From Halothiobacillus sp. 35-54-62 (GTDB lineage Bacteria; Pseudomonadota; Gammaproteobacteria; Halothiobacillales; Halothiobacillaceae): a stretch of 33,962 nucleotides of DNA. Under the pieces are notes generated by a model. It saw only the letters and a list, made by a program, of their open reading frames with translations. It made no database searches and was not told where the DNA came from. The position numbers were made by a program, and so were the translations under genes. The DNA lies in contig NCFS01000015.1 in assembly GCA_002281295.1 (NCBI GenBank), forward strand, positions 1 to 33,962. Reading direction: 5' to 3'. The stretch's first letter is position 1. Each line of letters starts with the position of its first letter. This document shows, piece by piece, positions 1 to 7,581 of this stretch.

Positions 1-88
1 CATGGGCCGGCGCTTGGGCAGGGGTGAGGCTCGCGCGGTCTTCAAAGGCAATTTCAATGGTGTTTTTAAGGGCGTTGAGGTCGGTCAT
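1..88 (-). CDS. dapD: 2,3,4,5-tetrahydropyridine-2,6-dicarboxylate N-succinyltransferase (5' end only)
   Basis: Only the first 29 codons lie in the window; the gene continues past the left edge. The N-terminus begins MTDLNALKNTIEIAFEDRA, which matches the usual DapD start (a short helix with the pattern L-NIIE-AFE-RA). DapD succinylates tetrahydrodipicolinate with succinyl-CoA in the cytoplasm, the step before DapC in the succinylase branch of diaminopimelate/lysine synthesis. The start ATG at 86-88 is preceded by TTGGAACTCAAT, a weak ribosome site. The presence of dapC upstream on the same strand supports the call. Identification rests on 29 residues and the neighbour, so it is good but not complete. 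Confidence 0.8.
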   Translation of the reverse strand, partial: MTDLNALKNTIEIAFEDRASLTPAQAPAH

Positions 89-125
89 ATTGAGTTCCAA
101 AAGTGGGGTGAATAAATTAAGCCGC

Positions 126-134
126 ATTCTAGCA
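126..134 (-). promoter_or_regulatory. candidate extended -10 promoter for dapD
   Basis: On the minus strand the sequence reads TGCTAGAAT, an extended -10 element (TGn plus TAGAAT, 5 of 6 to TATAAT) about 38 nt upstream of the dapD start codon. No convincing -35 box is seen 16-18 bp further upstream, as often with extended -10 promoters. It lies just after the porin stop codon, so dapD could have its own transcription start. Confidence 0.4.
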
Positions 135-159
135 GGATGTTTCGACAGGATGCGCCGCG

Positions 160-1344
160 CTATTCAATATGCAGTCGCACAATGCAGACCCAGGCGTTGG
201 GCAGGTTGCCATTGGGATGCTGGATGTACTGAATATCGGGTTGCAGATAGATGCGCGGGCTGAGTTTAATAATGTAGGCAGCCTCAAAAAGCCGTTCAAT
301 CTGGCCGGTGGGTTGCAGTTGCAGGCCGCCAAACCCGACCGTTAGATAGTCATCGGGGCGATTCGCCAGCGGCGCCTGCCAGTTGAACCCCGCGCTCAGG
401 TATCGGTTCAGGCCGAGGCTGGTTGAGCCACGGGCTGCGCTGGCACGAATGAAGCCATCAATCGATTGTGCCCCTTGGGCGAATAGGTTGTGTTCGGCGC
501 TTAAGTAACCGCCGTGAATATCGGGCAAGCCATTGCCGCGTTTTTGCCATACCCCGATTTTGTAGGCGCTGCCTGCCTCGGGTTGCCATTGGCCTTCGGC
601 AATATTGAGCACGCCCTGGTTGAAGGGCTGGGTTTGGCTGTTTACATCGCCCTGAATGAGGCCAAGTTTGAGGGTGAGTGGTGCTGTATCGTTAAAAGCG
701 GGGCGATTATCGAGCGTGGCGACAACCCCGGTGCCATTTTGCGGAAAAGTTGAGGCGGTGAAGTTGCCGGTCATGTTGGGGTCGAGCCCGAACGAGCTAT
801 TGAGTAATTGGCCCGCGTTACCGGTGTTGATGAAATCGGCGCTTAAATCGAATACCCCAGTTCGCGTGGCGATATTCAACCCGGGTTGGCTGAGCCAGTT
901 TTGTTGCCAGAACGCGGTATCGAGCACCAGTCGATTACGGGAGCCCTCAATGTTGCTGGGGTTGATGAGGCTATCGCCCAGTAATTTTTCAGCGCCTAAG
1001 CCCGTGCGCGTACCCATCACGGAAAAATTAAAAATGCTGCGCGGCAGGCCAAGCGCATCGCCCTTGAAGGTGACGCCCCCCACCGCGACGCTGTTGTATA
1101 TGAATCCGGTGTTTAAGCCGCCGGAAAAATAATTCACCGCATCCGAATCCCAGTGGCTATAAAACGAGAGTGCTTGCGTTTCATTTAGGGGCGGCGGTTG
1201 GCTGGCGGCAATGGGCGGGTTGGCATCGCTGGCGGTTGCGTTGACTTCAAGCGCGGGGAGCGCGGTGTCGGCAGAGGCCAGCGGCGGCGCAAGACAAAGC
1301 GGCCAAAAAATTGCCCCGATGAGTGCGGCTAAACGGTGGTGCAT
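160..1344 (-). CDS. OprB-type outer-membrane porin, Fur-box promoter
   Basis: This 394-residue protein has an N-terminal signal peptide (about residues 1-25, hydrophobic core then PPLASADTA) and a beta-rich body with alternating polar and hydrophobic strands. Phrases such as FNFSVMGTRTGLGAEKL, GVFDLSADFINTG and the C-terminal QPDIQYIQHPNGN resemble the carbohydrate-selective porin OprB family, in which the NP..N motif near the end is typical. It would form a diffusion channel in the outer membrane; the substrate is not evident. A strong Fur box overlaps the promoter, suggesting iron-repressed expression, which is unusual for a sugar porin. The protein ends RLHIE rather than with the aromatic residue usual for outer-membrane barrels. 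It sits between dapC and dapD, which are often adjacent. No strong ribosome-binding site precedes the ATG. Confidence 0.75.
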   Translation of the reverse strand: MHHRLAALIGAIFWPLCLAPPLASADTALPALEVNATASDANPPIAASQPPPLNETQALSFYSHWDSDAVNYFSGGLNTGFIYNSVAVGGVTFKGDALGLPRSIFNFSVMGTRTGLGAEKLLGDSLINPSNIEGSRNRLVLDTAFWQQNWLSQPGLNIATRTGVFDLSADFINTGNAGQLLNSSFGLDPNMTGNFTASTFPQNGTGVVATLDNRPAFNDTAPLTLKLGLIQGDVNSQTQPFNQGVLNIAEGQWQPEAGSAYKIGVWQKRGNGLPDIHGGYLSAEHNLFAQGAQSIDGFIRASAARGSTSLGLNRYLSAGFNWQAPLANRPDDYLTVGFGGLQLQPTGQIERLFEAAYIIKLSPRIYLQPDIQYIQHPNGNLPNAWVCIVRLHIE

Positions 1345-1391
1345 AACGAGGGCGGCTCTTGGTTTTTTTAGGGCGATTCGAGGGGATTTGT

Positions 1392-1420
1392 GTGATAATG
1401 ATAGTGATTCTTATTTGCAA
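1392..1420 (-). promoter_or_regulatory. Fur-box-containing sigma70 promoter of the porin gene
   Basis: A -35 element TTGCAA (1415-1420, minus strand) and a -10 element TATCAC (1392-1397) are separated by exactly 17 bp. The spacer is almost entirely a Fur operator: AATGATAGTGATTCTTATT (1397-1415, plus strand) differs from the classic AATGATAATnATTCTCATT pattern at only two or three positions. The implied transcription start is near 1385, about 40 nt before the porin ATG. Fur bound here would block RNA polymerase, so the gene is predicted to be induced by iron limitation. Confidence 0.75.
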
Positions 1421-1493
1421 AATCTAGCATTTTGAATGCCGCGCCCCCTTGTTCTAGCTCGGCGCTGTTCTGGCATCACCCCAACGCGGCAAT

Positions 1494-2666
1494 TTATCCG
1501 GTTAAAAAGGCGCGAATGCGCTGCGCTGCCTCAATGCAGTCGGCCAGCTCTGCCACCAAGGCCATGCGCACATAGCCCGCGCCGGGGTCGATGCCCTCAA
1601 AGGGGCGCGATAAGTATCGGCCGGGCAACACGGTGAGGTTTTGCTCGGCATATAAATCGCGGGTAAATTGCCGTTCATCGCCACCGCGTACCCCGCGCAC
1701 ATCGGCCCAGAGATAAGCATTGAATTTGGCGCGGTATTGATCGCGGTTGTCGCGGACATGCGCTTCATCATTCCACGCGGCGATGCTGGTCATCTGCACG
1801 GGCAGCGAGAGCGCGCAGCCTTGGTAGGTTCGGTATTTAAGGTATTTGCCCAAAATGGCCGCATCACCCGCGACAAACCCTGCGCGCAGGCCGGGCAGGT
1901 TCGAGCGCTTAGATAAGCTGTGAAACACGATAAGATTACGCCAATCGCTGCGCCCGAGTTCATTGGCCATTTGCAAAAAGCCGGCGGGCGGGGCGGCTTC
2001 ATCAAAATAAATTTCGGAATAACATTCATCGGCGGCAATGATGACATTGTGTTGATCGGCTAGGGCGAACAGGGTTTTGACCCGCTCCCGATCAATCACC
2101 GCCCCACTGGGGTTGCCGGGCGAGCACACATAAATGAGTTGCGCCCGTGCCCAAATATCGGCGGGAATGGCGTTGAAATCGGGCAGAAAGTTCGTATCGC
2201 TCGTGGTGGGGTAGTAATAAGGTTCGGCACCGGCTAAAAAGGCCGCGCCTTCATAAATTTGGTAGAAAGGGTTCGGCATCAGCACGATGGGGCGTGGCGA
2301 TTCGGCGCGTTCGGGTTTGGCGATAACGGCTTGGGCAAAGGAAAATAATGCCTCACGCGTGCCGGCAACGGGCAGCACTTCGCGCTCGGGGTCGATGGGG
2401 TGGTTTTGTAGGTGAAAGCGCTGCGTTAACCACGCGGCTATGGCTTGGCGCAGGGGAAGCTCGCCGCGTGTTAAAGGGTAGCGCGATAAGCCGGCAAGCG
2501 ATGCGGTCATGGCGCGCAACGCAACGGCGGGCGGCGCGTGCTGCGGTTCGCCAATCGAGAGCGCAATGGGCTTGGCGTTCAGCGCGGGGGTAATGCCCGC
2601 TTTAAGCGCGGCAAGCTGTTCAAACGGATACGGGTGCAAGCGGTTGAGATCAGGATTCATGGGCAT
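1494..2666 (-). CDS. dapC: N-succinyldiaminopimelate aminotransferase
   Basis: This 390-residue class I/II PLP aminotransferase begins with the DapC signature MNPDLNRLHPYPFEQL, so translation may start at the second Met (2660) rather than the first. Landmarks include the SIGEPQHAPP segment, NPFYQIYEGAAFLAGAEPYY, the PGNPSGAVI loop, the ADECYSEIYF aspartate that binds the pyridine nitrogen, and HSLSKRSNLPGLRAGF, whose Lys forms the Schiff base. It converts N-succinyl-2-amino-6-ketopimelate and glutamate to N-succinyl-LL-diaminopimelate in the cytoplasm, for lysine and peptidoglycan. dapD follows on the same strand after the porin. No clear Shine-Dalgarno sequence is seen. Length is normal for DapC. 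Confidence 0.93.
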   Translation of the reverse strand: MPMNPDLNRLHPYPFEQLAALKAGITPALNAKPIALSIGEPQHAPPAVALRAMTASLAGLSRYPLTRGELPLRQAIAAWLTQRFHLQNHPIDPEREVLPVAGTREALFSFAQAVIAKPERAESPRPIVLMPNPFYQIYEGAAFLAGAEPYYYPTTSDTNFLPDFNAIPADIWARAQLIYVCSPGNPSGAVIDRERVKTLFALADQHNVIIAADECYSEIYFDEAAPPAGFLQMANELGRSDWRNLIVFHSLSKRSNLPGLRAGFVAGDAAILGKYLKYRTYQGCALSLPVQMTSIAAWNDEAHVRDNRDQYRAKFNAYLWADVRGVRGGDERQFTRDLYAEQNLTVLPGRYLSRPFEGIDPGAGYVRMALVAELADCIEAAQRIRAFLTG

Positions 2667-2700
2667 TTAGGCATCAAAATTTTAAGAGGAGGCAGTATAC

Positions 2701-3099
2701 GTGATGACTGAACCGGCTGCGGCAACGCCCCGCATCGAAGCAATCGACCATGTGAGTGTGCTGGTGGCCGATGTGGCGGCGGCGGTGGCGTTTTATCAGG
2801 CGGTGCTGGATTTGCCTCGGGTGGCGCGCCCCGATTTGGGCTTCCCCGGCGCGTGGTTGAACTTGGCTAACGGGGTAGATTTGCATTTATTGCAATTGCC
2901 CAATCTTGACCCGCGTGAGGGGCGCCCCGCGCATGGCGGGCGCGATCGGCATGTGGCGCTGCGGGTGGCCGCCACAGCACCGTTTGCGGCGCGCTTAACC
3001 GTCATGAACTGGCCGTTTACGCGCTCTTATTCAGGGCGAGATGCGCTGTTTTTTCGTGATGAGGATGGCAATGCCTGGGAGTTAACCGCGCGAAATTGA
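2701..3099 (+). CDS. VOC-fold (glyoxalase/bleomycin-resistance superfamily) protein
   Basis: This 132-residue protein has the vicinal-oxygen-chelate pattern: an opening IDHVSVLVADVAAAVAFYQAVLDL, a middle LHLLQLP strand, the RHVALRV strand opening the second module, and the closing FFRDEDGNAWELT strand with the metal-ligand glutamate. The first-module His (IDHVSV) and HL in the middle are further possible metal ligands. The enzyme reaction cannot be read from the sequence; it could be a dioxygenase, lyase or binding protein. A strong AGGAGG (2687-2692) lies 8 nt before GTG at 2701 and 11 nt before ATG at 2704; the GTG is better spaced. It diverges from dapC, and its last 73 bp overlap convergently with the lipoprotein gene. 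Confidence 0.85.
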   Translation: MMTEPAAATPRIEAIDHVSVLVADVAAAVAFYQAVLDLPRVARPDLGFPGAWLNLANGVDLHLLQLPNLDPREGRPAHGGRDRHVALRVAATAPFAARLTVMNWPFTRSYSGRDALFFRDEDGNAWELTARN

Positions 3100-3839
3100 G
3101 CAATTTCTTGCCCGGCCGCATTTTGAAAAATGAGCTGCTCATTGCTTAGGCGGGCGGATGCAACCTGCGCGAGCAGGGCGCGAAAAGCCGCATCATCGGT
3201 GACGGTAGCGCAGGCCATTTGGGTGCTGGCCAAGGGTGTGAAGTGCAATCCGTTTTGCCCCGCCAGCGTATAAGCGCCCATTAACCGGTTGCAGCCATCA
3301 AAACCTGCCACCTGCTGCGTGAGCGAAAACCGCAGGGTAGGCGGCTTTAAATGGGCATCCGTCGGCGTGCCGGGTAAATCAATAAGCGCCCATTCGGTCG
3401 GGAGCGCTAACACGCCGACTAACGGTGGGGTTTGCGCCAGTGTGTTTTGGTTATCTGCCGTGGTTAATTGCCCTTCGCTGACCTGCCAGTGAGCCAAGGG
3501 TTCGGGCGCGCCGACAAGATTCAGCCGGTGGCCCGATTGCCATTGAATGCGCCCGCTAAACTCTTGGGCAAGGCCACTGCCCCAGCCGCCCACATCCATG
3601 CGGTAGCCACCTTGCGGGGATAGCCACAGCGCAATGGGCTTGGCTTTTCCGGCGGTGAGGGCGATTTGCCCTTGGTAGCCGCCCATCCAAACCGGGGCGT
3701 TAGGTTGGGCGGGCGCGCCGTTGGCTTGGGGTGCGGGGTTTTTTTGGGTTTGTGTGCAGCCTGCCAAGCCACCCATCAGCCCGCCGAACAGTACGGCGCT
3801 TAAAACACTTATTGTTAATCGGTTAATGCATCGGGTCAT
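3027..3839 (-). CDS. META-domain lipoprotein
   Basis: From the second Met (MTRCINRL) this is a 270-residue lipoprotein: the signal peptide ends in the lipobox LAGC, followed by a Pro/Ala/Gln-rich linker. The N-terminal half (GYQGQIALTAGKAKPIAL...GGYRMDVGGWG) resembles the small beta-barrel of NlpE-like proteins but lacks their CxxC. The C-terminal half is a META/HslJ domain, recognisable from FDGCNRLMGAYTL and PLASTQMACA. Such proteins sit in the envelope and are linked to heat or antibiotic stress; the precise role is unknown. The upstream gene's stop overlaps a possible ATG at 3851 (TAATG), but GGAGA lies 6 nt before the ATG at 3839, which is preferred. The gene is translationally coupled to the ParA-like gene. 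Confidence 0.78.
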   Translation of the reverse strand: MTRCINRLTISVLSAVLFGGLMGGLAGCTQTQKNPAPQANGAPAQPNAPVWMGGYQGQIALTAGKAKPIALWLSPQGGYRMDVGGWGSGLAQEFSGRIQWQSGHRLNLVGAPEPLAHWQVSEGQLTTADNQNTLAQTPPLVGVLALPTEWALIDLPGTPTDAHLKPPTLRFSLTQQVAGFDGCNRLMGAYTLAGQNGLHFTPLASTQMACATVTDDAAFRALLAQVASARLSNEQLIFQNAAGQEIAQFRAVNSQALPSSSRKNSASRPE

Positions 3840-3850
3840 GAGTGTCTCCA

Positions 3851-4600
3851 TTAGGTTTTTTTCATGCGCTGATCAATGGCTTGCCACAGCTGAAAATACG
3901 CTTGCGCCGCCGGATGCTTGGCATGCTTGAACACGGTGGGGGTTTGGTCATCGCCCATTTGTTCGATAACCGACGCATAGGGAATTTCATTCGGCCACAG
4001 TTCGGGGATTTCTAAGATTTTTTGCGAGAAAAAATCCCGATGCAAGGCGCGGCGGCGATCAACCATCGTTAAAAAAGCGGCCAGCTTGCGGGGGTTGATT
4101 TTCTCGGCCACTAAATGGGTTTTCAGCTGAAACCAGGTGCGTTCGGATAAATGCGTGGGCACGAGCGGCACCAGCACAAGATCGGCGGCGCGCAGCACGT
4201 TATCGCCGAGCAAGGTCAGCCCGGGCGGGGTGTCAATCCAGATTTCATCAAAATCGTCAGCCAAGCCATCCAGCACTTTGGCAATGCGAAAGCCCGCATC
4301 TTTTTTCTCGGCGAGCACATGCTCCATATCGTGGTAGCGCTGATCAGAGGGCAGTACGGTGAGGTTGCGGTGTTGGCTTGGGCGCAAGCCCAGCGCGACC
4401 GATTTGGCTTTGAGCAGTTGCCCTATTTTGGGGGCAGAGGAGGGCTCGGCTTGCAAATACCACGAGGCCGCGCCTTGGGGATCGAGATCCCACAACAGTA
4501 CTTTGCGCCCTTGCAAGGCGGATAACGCGGCTAAATTAACGACCGAAGCGGTTTTACCCACGCCGCCTTTAACGGAATAAAGCGCAATGATTTGTGCCAT
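3851..4600 (-). CDS. orphan ParA/MinD-family ATPase
   Basis: This protein of about 249 residues starts MAQIIALYSVKGGVGKT, with the deviant Walker A motif of ParA-type ATPases (both signature lysines, K11 and K16). It continues with LLWDLDPQGAASW (Walker A') and DEIWIDTPPGLT (Walker B-like). Dimeric ATP-bound ParA proteins position DNA or protein cargo on the nucleoid or membrane. No ParB or parS-like partner lies nearby, so this is not the chromosome-partition pair. An in-frame ATG 15 codons upstream (4645) exists, but the Walker A motif usually begins about 10 residues from the start, so 4600 is chosen. The gene follows ntrC on the same strand and its stop overlaps the lipoprotein gene. The cargo is unknown. 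Confidence 0.85.
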   Translation of the reverse strand: MAQIIALYSVKGGVGKTASVVNLAALSALQGRKVLLWDLDPQGAASWYLQAEPSSAPKIGQLLKAKSVALGLRPSQHRNLTVLPSDQRYHDMEHVLAEKKDAGFRIAKVLDGLADDFDEIWIDTPPGLTLLGDNVLRAADLVLVPLVPTHLSERTWFQLKTHLVAEKINPRKLAAFLTMVDRRRALHRDFFSQKILEIPELWPNEIPYASVIEQMGDDQTPTVFKHAKHPAAQAYFQLWQAIDQRMKKT

Positions 4601-4685
4601 GATTTTGCCTGTAACCGGTGCGAATGTGCCGTTATGATACGGCATTTGGTTCTAATTTCGCGCAGGTTACGTTTGGCTATGGGCT

Positions 4686-6167
4686 TTATTCGGTTGGCTT
4701 ATCGTCTCCCGCGCTGAGTTCTTTGAGTTTGCGTGTGACGGTATTGCGCCCCCAGCCGATGAGGGCGGCGGCTTGTTGTTTGTGCCCGCCGGTGAAGCTG
4801 AGCGCGGCTTGCAATAAGGTGCGCTCAAAGGCGGGGCCGGCAATGGCGAGTAGGTCTTGATCGCCAGCTGCCAGCCGGCCTTCGGCCCAGCGTTTTAAAT
4901 CGCCCGTCCATTGGGTGCGCAGGGCATCATCGGTGAGGGCAATGCCTTCAGCGGTGAAGCGGCTTAGGTTGTCGGGTAAGTCATCGCTACCAATTTCATG
5001 CCCCGGCGCCATTACCGTGAGCCAGCGGGCGATATTTTCCAGTTCGCGCACATTGCCCGGCCAGTCGTGTTGCGCCAAGTGCGCCATGGCTTGGGGGTTA
5101 ATCGATTTTACGGGTACGCCCAGCTCTTGCGCGGCGCGGCCTAAAAAGTAGCGCAAGAGTTGCGGAATGTCTTCACGCCGTTCGCGCAGGGCCGGGAGTT
5201 TTAAGCGAATCACATTCAGGCGATGAAATAAATCTTCACGAAATTGCCCGCTCGTGACCCGATCTTCAAGGCGTTGGTGGGTGGCGGCCACAATGCGCAC
5301 ATCGGTGCGAATCAGCTGAGTGCCGCCCACGCGATAAAATTGGCCATCCGCCAGCACGCGCAGCAAGCGGGTTTGCAAATCCATCGGCATATCGCCAATT
5401 TCATCTAAAAAAAGCGTGCCGCCATGCGCCTGCTCGAATCGGCCGATCCGTTGACCCGCTGCGCCGGTAAACGCGCCTTTTTCATGACCAAAGAGCTCGG
5501 ATTCCAATAAATCTTTGGGAATGGCGGCGGTGTTGAGCGCAACAAACGGGCCATTGCGCCGCAAGCTGTGTTGATGCAACGCGCGGGCGACGAGCTCCTT
5601 GCCGGTGCCGGATTCGCCGTTAATCAGCACGGTGACATTGGAGCGCGCCAGCCGGCCAATGGCGCGAAAAATTTCCTGCATGGCCGGCGCATTGCCAATT
5701 AAATCGGTTTGGGTGCTGCTCTCTTGCTCGCTGCGGTTGGCCTCGCTGTCAGGCGCGGGGGTTTGGGGCTGAACGGAGGCCAGCGCGCGCTGCGCCAAGC
5801 GCACGGCATCATCAATATCGAACGGTTTGGGTAAATAATCGAACGCGCCGCCTTCAAAGGCACCCACGGCGCTATCTAAGTCGGAGTGCGCGGTGATGAT
5901 GATAATGGGTAAATTGGGGTGGGTTTGCCCCAGGGAGGCCAGCAGGCTTAACCCATCTTCGCCCGGCATGCGGATGTCTGAAAATAAAACATCCGGCGCG
6001 CCACTGCGTAATCTGGCGCGCAGCAAGGCGGCGCTTTCAAAGGCTTCAACAACAAAGCCGGCCGATTTTAACGCACGCTCCAGCACCCAGCGGATGCTGT
6101 GGTCATCATCGACAATCCAAACTTTTGCTGGGTTTTTGAGCGGGGGGGTGTGCAGGTTTGGGCTCAT
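4686..6167 (-). CDS. ntrC: nitrogen regulation response regulator NtrC (sigma54 activator)
   Basis: This 493-residue protein has the full three-domain layout. A receiver domain (about 14-130) carries the acidic D20-D22 pocket and the phospho-acceptor D64 in [13 protein letters not shown] central AAA+ sigma54-interaction domain (about 155-385) carries GESGTGKE (Walker A), the sigma54-contacting GAFTGA loop and [11 protein letters not shown] (Walker B). A Fis-type HTH lies at the end ([25 protein letters not shown]). Phosphorylated NtrC activates sigma54 promoters of glutamine synthetase and nitrogen-scavenging genes. The gene lies 58 bp downstream of ntrB, its cognate kinase, in one operon. 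Length matches the family (about 470-490). Confidence 0.96.
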   Translation of the reverse strand: MSPNLHTPPLKNPAKVWIVDDDHSIRWVLERALKSAGFVVEAFESAALLRARLRSGAPDVLFSDIRMPGEDGLSLLASLGQTHPNLPIIIITAHSDLDSAVGAFEGGAFDYLPKPFDIDDAVRLAQRALASVQPQTPAPDSEANRSEQESSTQTDLIGNAPAMQEIFRAIGRLARSNVTVLINGESGTGKELVARALHQHSLRRNGPFVALNTAAIPKDLLESELFGHEKGAFTGAAGQRIGRFEQAHGGTLFLDEIGDMPMDLQTRLLRVLADGQFYRVGGTQLIRTDVRIVAATHQRLEDRVTSGQFREDLFHRLNVIRLKLPALRERREDIPQLLRYFLGRAAQELGVPVKSINPQAMAHLAQHDWPGNVRELENIARWLTVMAPGHEIGSDDLPDNLSRFTAEGIALTDDALRTQWTGDLKRWAEGRLAAGDQDLLAIAGPAFERTLLQAALSFTGGHKQQAAALIGWGRNTVTRKLKELSAGDDKPTE

Positions 6168-6225
6168 GATGGGGTGCCTCTAGGAATTTCGGTTCAGGGG
6201 GAGCTGGATTTGTTGCGGGGTTTCG

Positions 6226-7356
6226 TTAGGGGGATTCGTTGCCGGATTGGTCGGCTTGGGTGCCTAGCATCAGCGGCAAAACCAGTGAAAACCGCACCGC
6301 ACCGGGTTTTTGTTTAAATTCAATCATGCCTTGGTGTTGCTCGGCGATCGTTTGGGCGATAGATAAGCCTAAGCCCGTGCCGTTTGCCCGCCCACTCACC
6401 ATGGGCAAGAACAGGCTTTCCACCAGAGGCTCGGGCACGAGCGGGCCGTTATTGGATAACTCGATTTTAAGCACTAACCGATGCCGCTTTTGATGAATGG
6501 TGTATTGGCGCAGCACCCGGGTTTTTAGCCGTAGTTCGGGGGCGGGGGCGGCGTTTTCACTCATGGCTTGCAGCGCATTGCGGCCTAAATTGAGCAGCAC
6601 TTGGATGATTTGATCGCGGTCGGCCGATAGGTCGGGGATGCTGGGGTCAAAATCAAACTGCCAGCGTAAAGGCGCGGTTAAGGGAATTTGCTCGGCCTCG
6701 ATCGTGAGCAATTGCCGCACTTGTTCGAGCGGGGCATGGATGTTGATTCGCGCAAAGTTCGGGCGATTGATCGGGCCGAGCATGCGGTCAATCAGGTTTT
6801 TTAAGCGATTGGTTTCGTTTAAAATAATTTGGGTGTATTCACGTAAATCGGCGTTGGGTAGCTCGCGCTCCAACAGCTGGGCTGCGCCCTGCACGCCGCC
6901 CAGTGGGTTTTTAAGCTCATGCGCGAGGCCGCGAACCAGTTGGCGAGTTGAGCGTTGCATGGCATGGAGCTGGGCCTCGCGGGAGATGCGCACATGCTGC
7001 TCAATATCGGTGAGTTCGAGCAATAATGCGGCGCCCTCAATATCGGGGTCCGGGGTAATGGCGCAGTCGGCAATGCGGGTTTGGCCGTGCGGGGCGATGA
7101 GCTCGGCTTCGCGTAAAGTGACCACTTGTTGAGTTGCCCGGGCTTCAGCCACGGCATTGGCCAGCACAGGGTTGTGGGCAAAAAAAGGCAAAAACCCCTG
7201 CTTTCGCACCGCTAAAAAGCTGGTATCCCAAAACTGCTCGGCGGCGGCGTTAAAGTACAAAAGCTGTTCTTTTGCATCCAGCACCACAATGGCGGTATTG
7301 AGCGCATCGGCTAGGCGCGTTGGCCGGATGGCGCGTCGCATGTCGGCTTGGGTCAC
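6226..7356 (-). CDS. ntrB: nitrogen regulation sensor kinase NtrB (GlnL)
   Basis: This 376-residue cytoplasmic kinase has no membrane segment. An N-terminal PAS domain (about 10-125) is followed by the dimerisation/phosphoacceptor helix with H146 in RGLAHELKNPLGGVQGAAQLLERE, the N box NLGRNALQAM, and GRANGTGLGLSIAQTIAEQHQG (G2). These match NtrB. The G1 box, normally DNGPGIP, reads NNGPLVP here (residues 302-308), so the usual Asp and second Gly are missing. NtrB phosphorylates or dephosphorylates NtrC under control of the PII protein. The start is GTG with AAGGAG five nt upstream; the overlapping ATG would terminate at once. It forms an operon with ntrC. Confidence 0.94.
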   Translation of the reverse strand: MTQADMRRAIRPTRLADALNTAIVVLDAKEQLLYFNAAAEQFWDTSFLAVRKQGFLPFFAHNPVLANAVAEARATQQVVTLREAELIAPHGQTRIADCAITPDPDIEGAALLLELTDIEQHVRISREAQLHAMQRSTRQLVRGLAHELKNPLGGVQGAAQLLERELPNADLREYTQIILNETNRLKNLIDRMLGPINRPNFARINIHAPLEQVRQLLTIEAEQIPLTAPLRWQFDFDPSIPDLSADRDQIIQVLLNLGRNALQAMSENAAPAPELRLKTRVLRQYTIHQKRHRLVLKIELSNNGPLVPEPLVESLFLPMVSGRANGTGLGLSIAQTIAEQHQGMIEFKQKPGAVRFSLVLPLMLGTQADQSGNESP

Positions 7357-7500
7357 ATGAACTCCTTCGGTGCTTGCCCTGAAACGGTTCGATGAGGTTT
7401 GTAGTGCAAAGAGTATGCCTAGGCGAGGGTGGTTTTCGTTGGAGTTATTTAAATCAATGGCTTGCGTTATTTTTTTGGGCTGGGTGGAAAAAAATGGCGC

Positions 7501-7515
7501 GCAAAAATGGCGCCA
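7501..7515 (-). promoter_or_regulatory. candidate sigma54 (-24/-12) promoter upstream of ntrB
   Basis: The minus strand reads TGGCGCCATTTTTGC, matching the sigma54 core TGGCAC(G)-N4-TTGC with the conserved GG and GC dinucleotides at the correct spacing. The start would fall near 7489, giving a leader of about 130 nt before ntrB. A half NtrC-like site (TTGGTGC, plus strand, near 7556) lies upstream, but no complete palindromic enhancer was found. The rest of this 230-bp gap holds a 9-bp hairpin (7529-7558) without a T-tract. Autoregulation of ntrBC through sigma54 would be plausible. Confidence 0.5.
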
Positions 7516-7581
7516 CCACCGAGTTCGCCCCAGTTTAGGTGTTTTTTGATCTAAATTGGTGCGGCTGCTGTTCTGGTTTGC

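Noticed and set aside
7529-7558. Hairpin considered as terminator of the DUF4124 gene
   Set aside because: The 9-bp stem includes a wobble pair, the loop is long and no T-tract follows on either strand.
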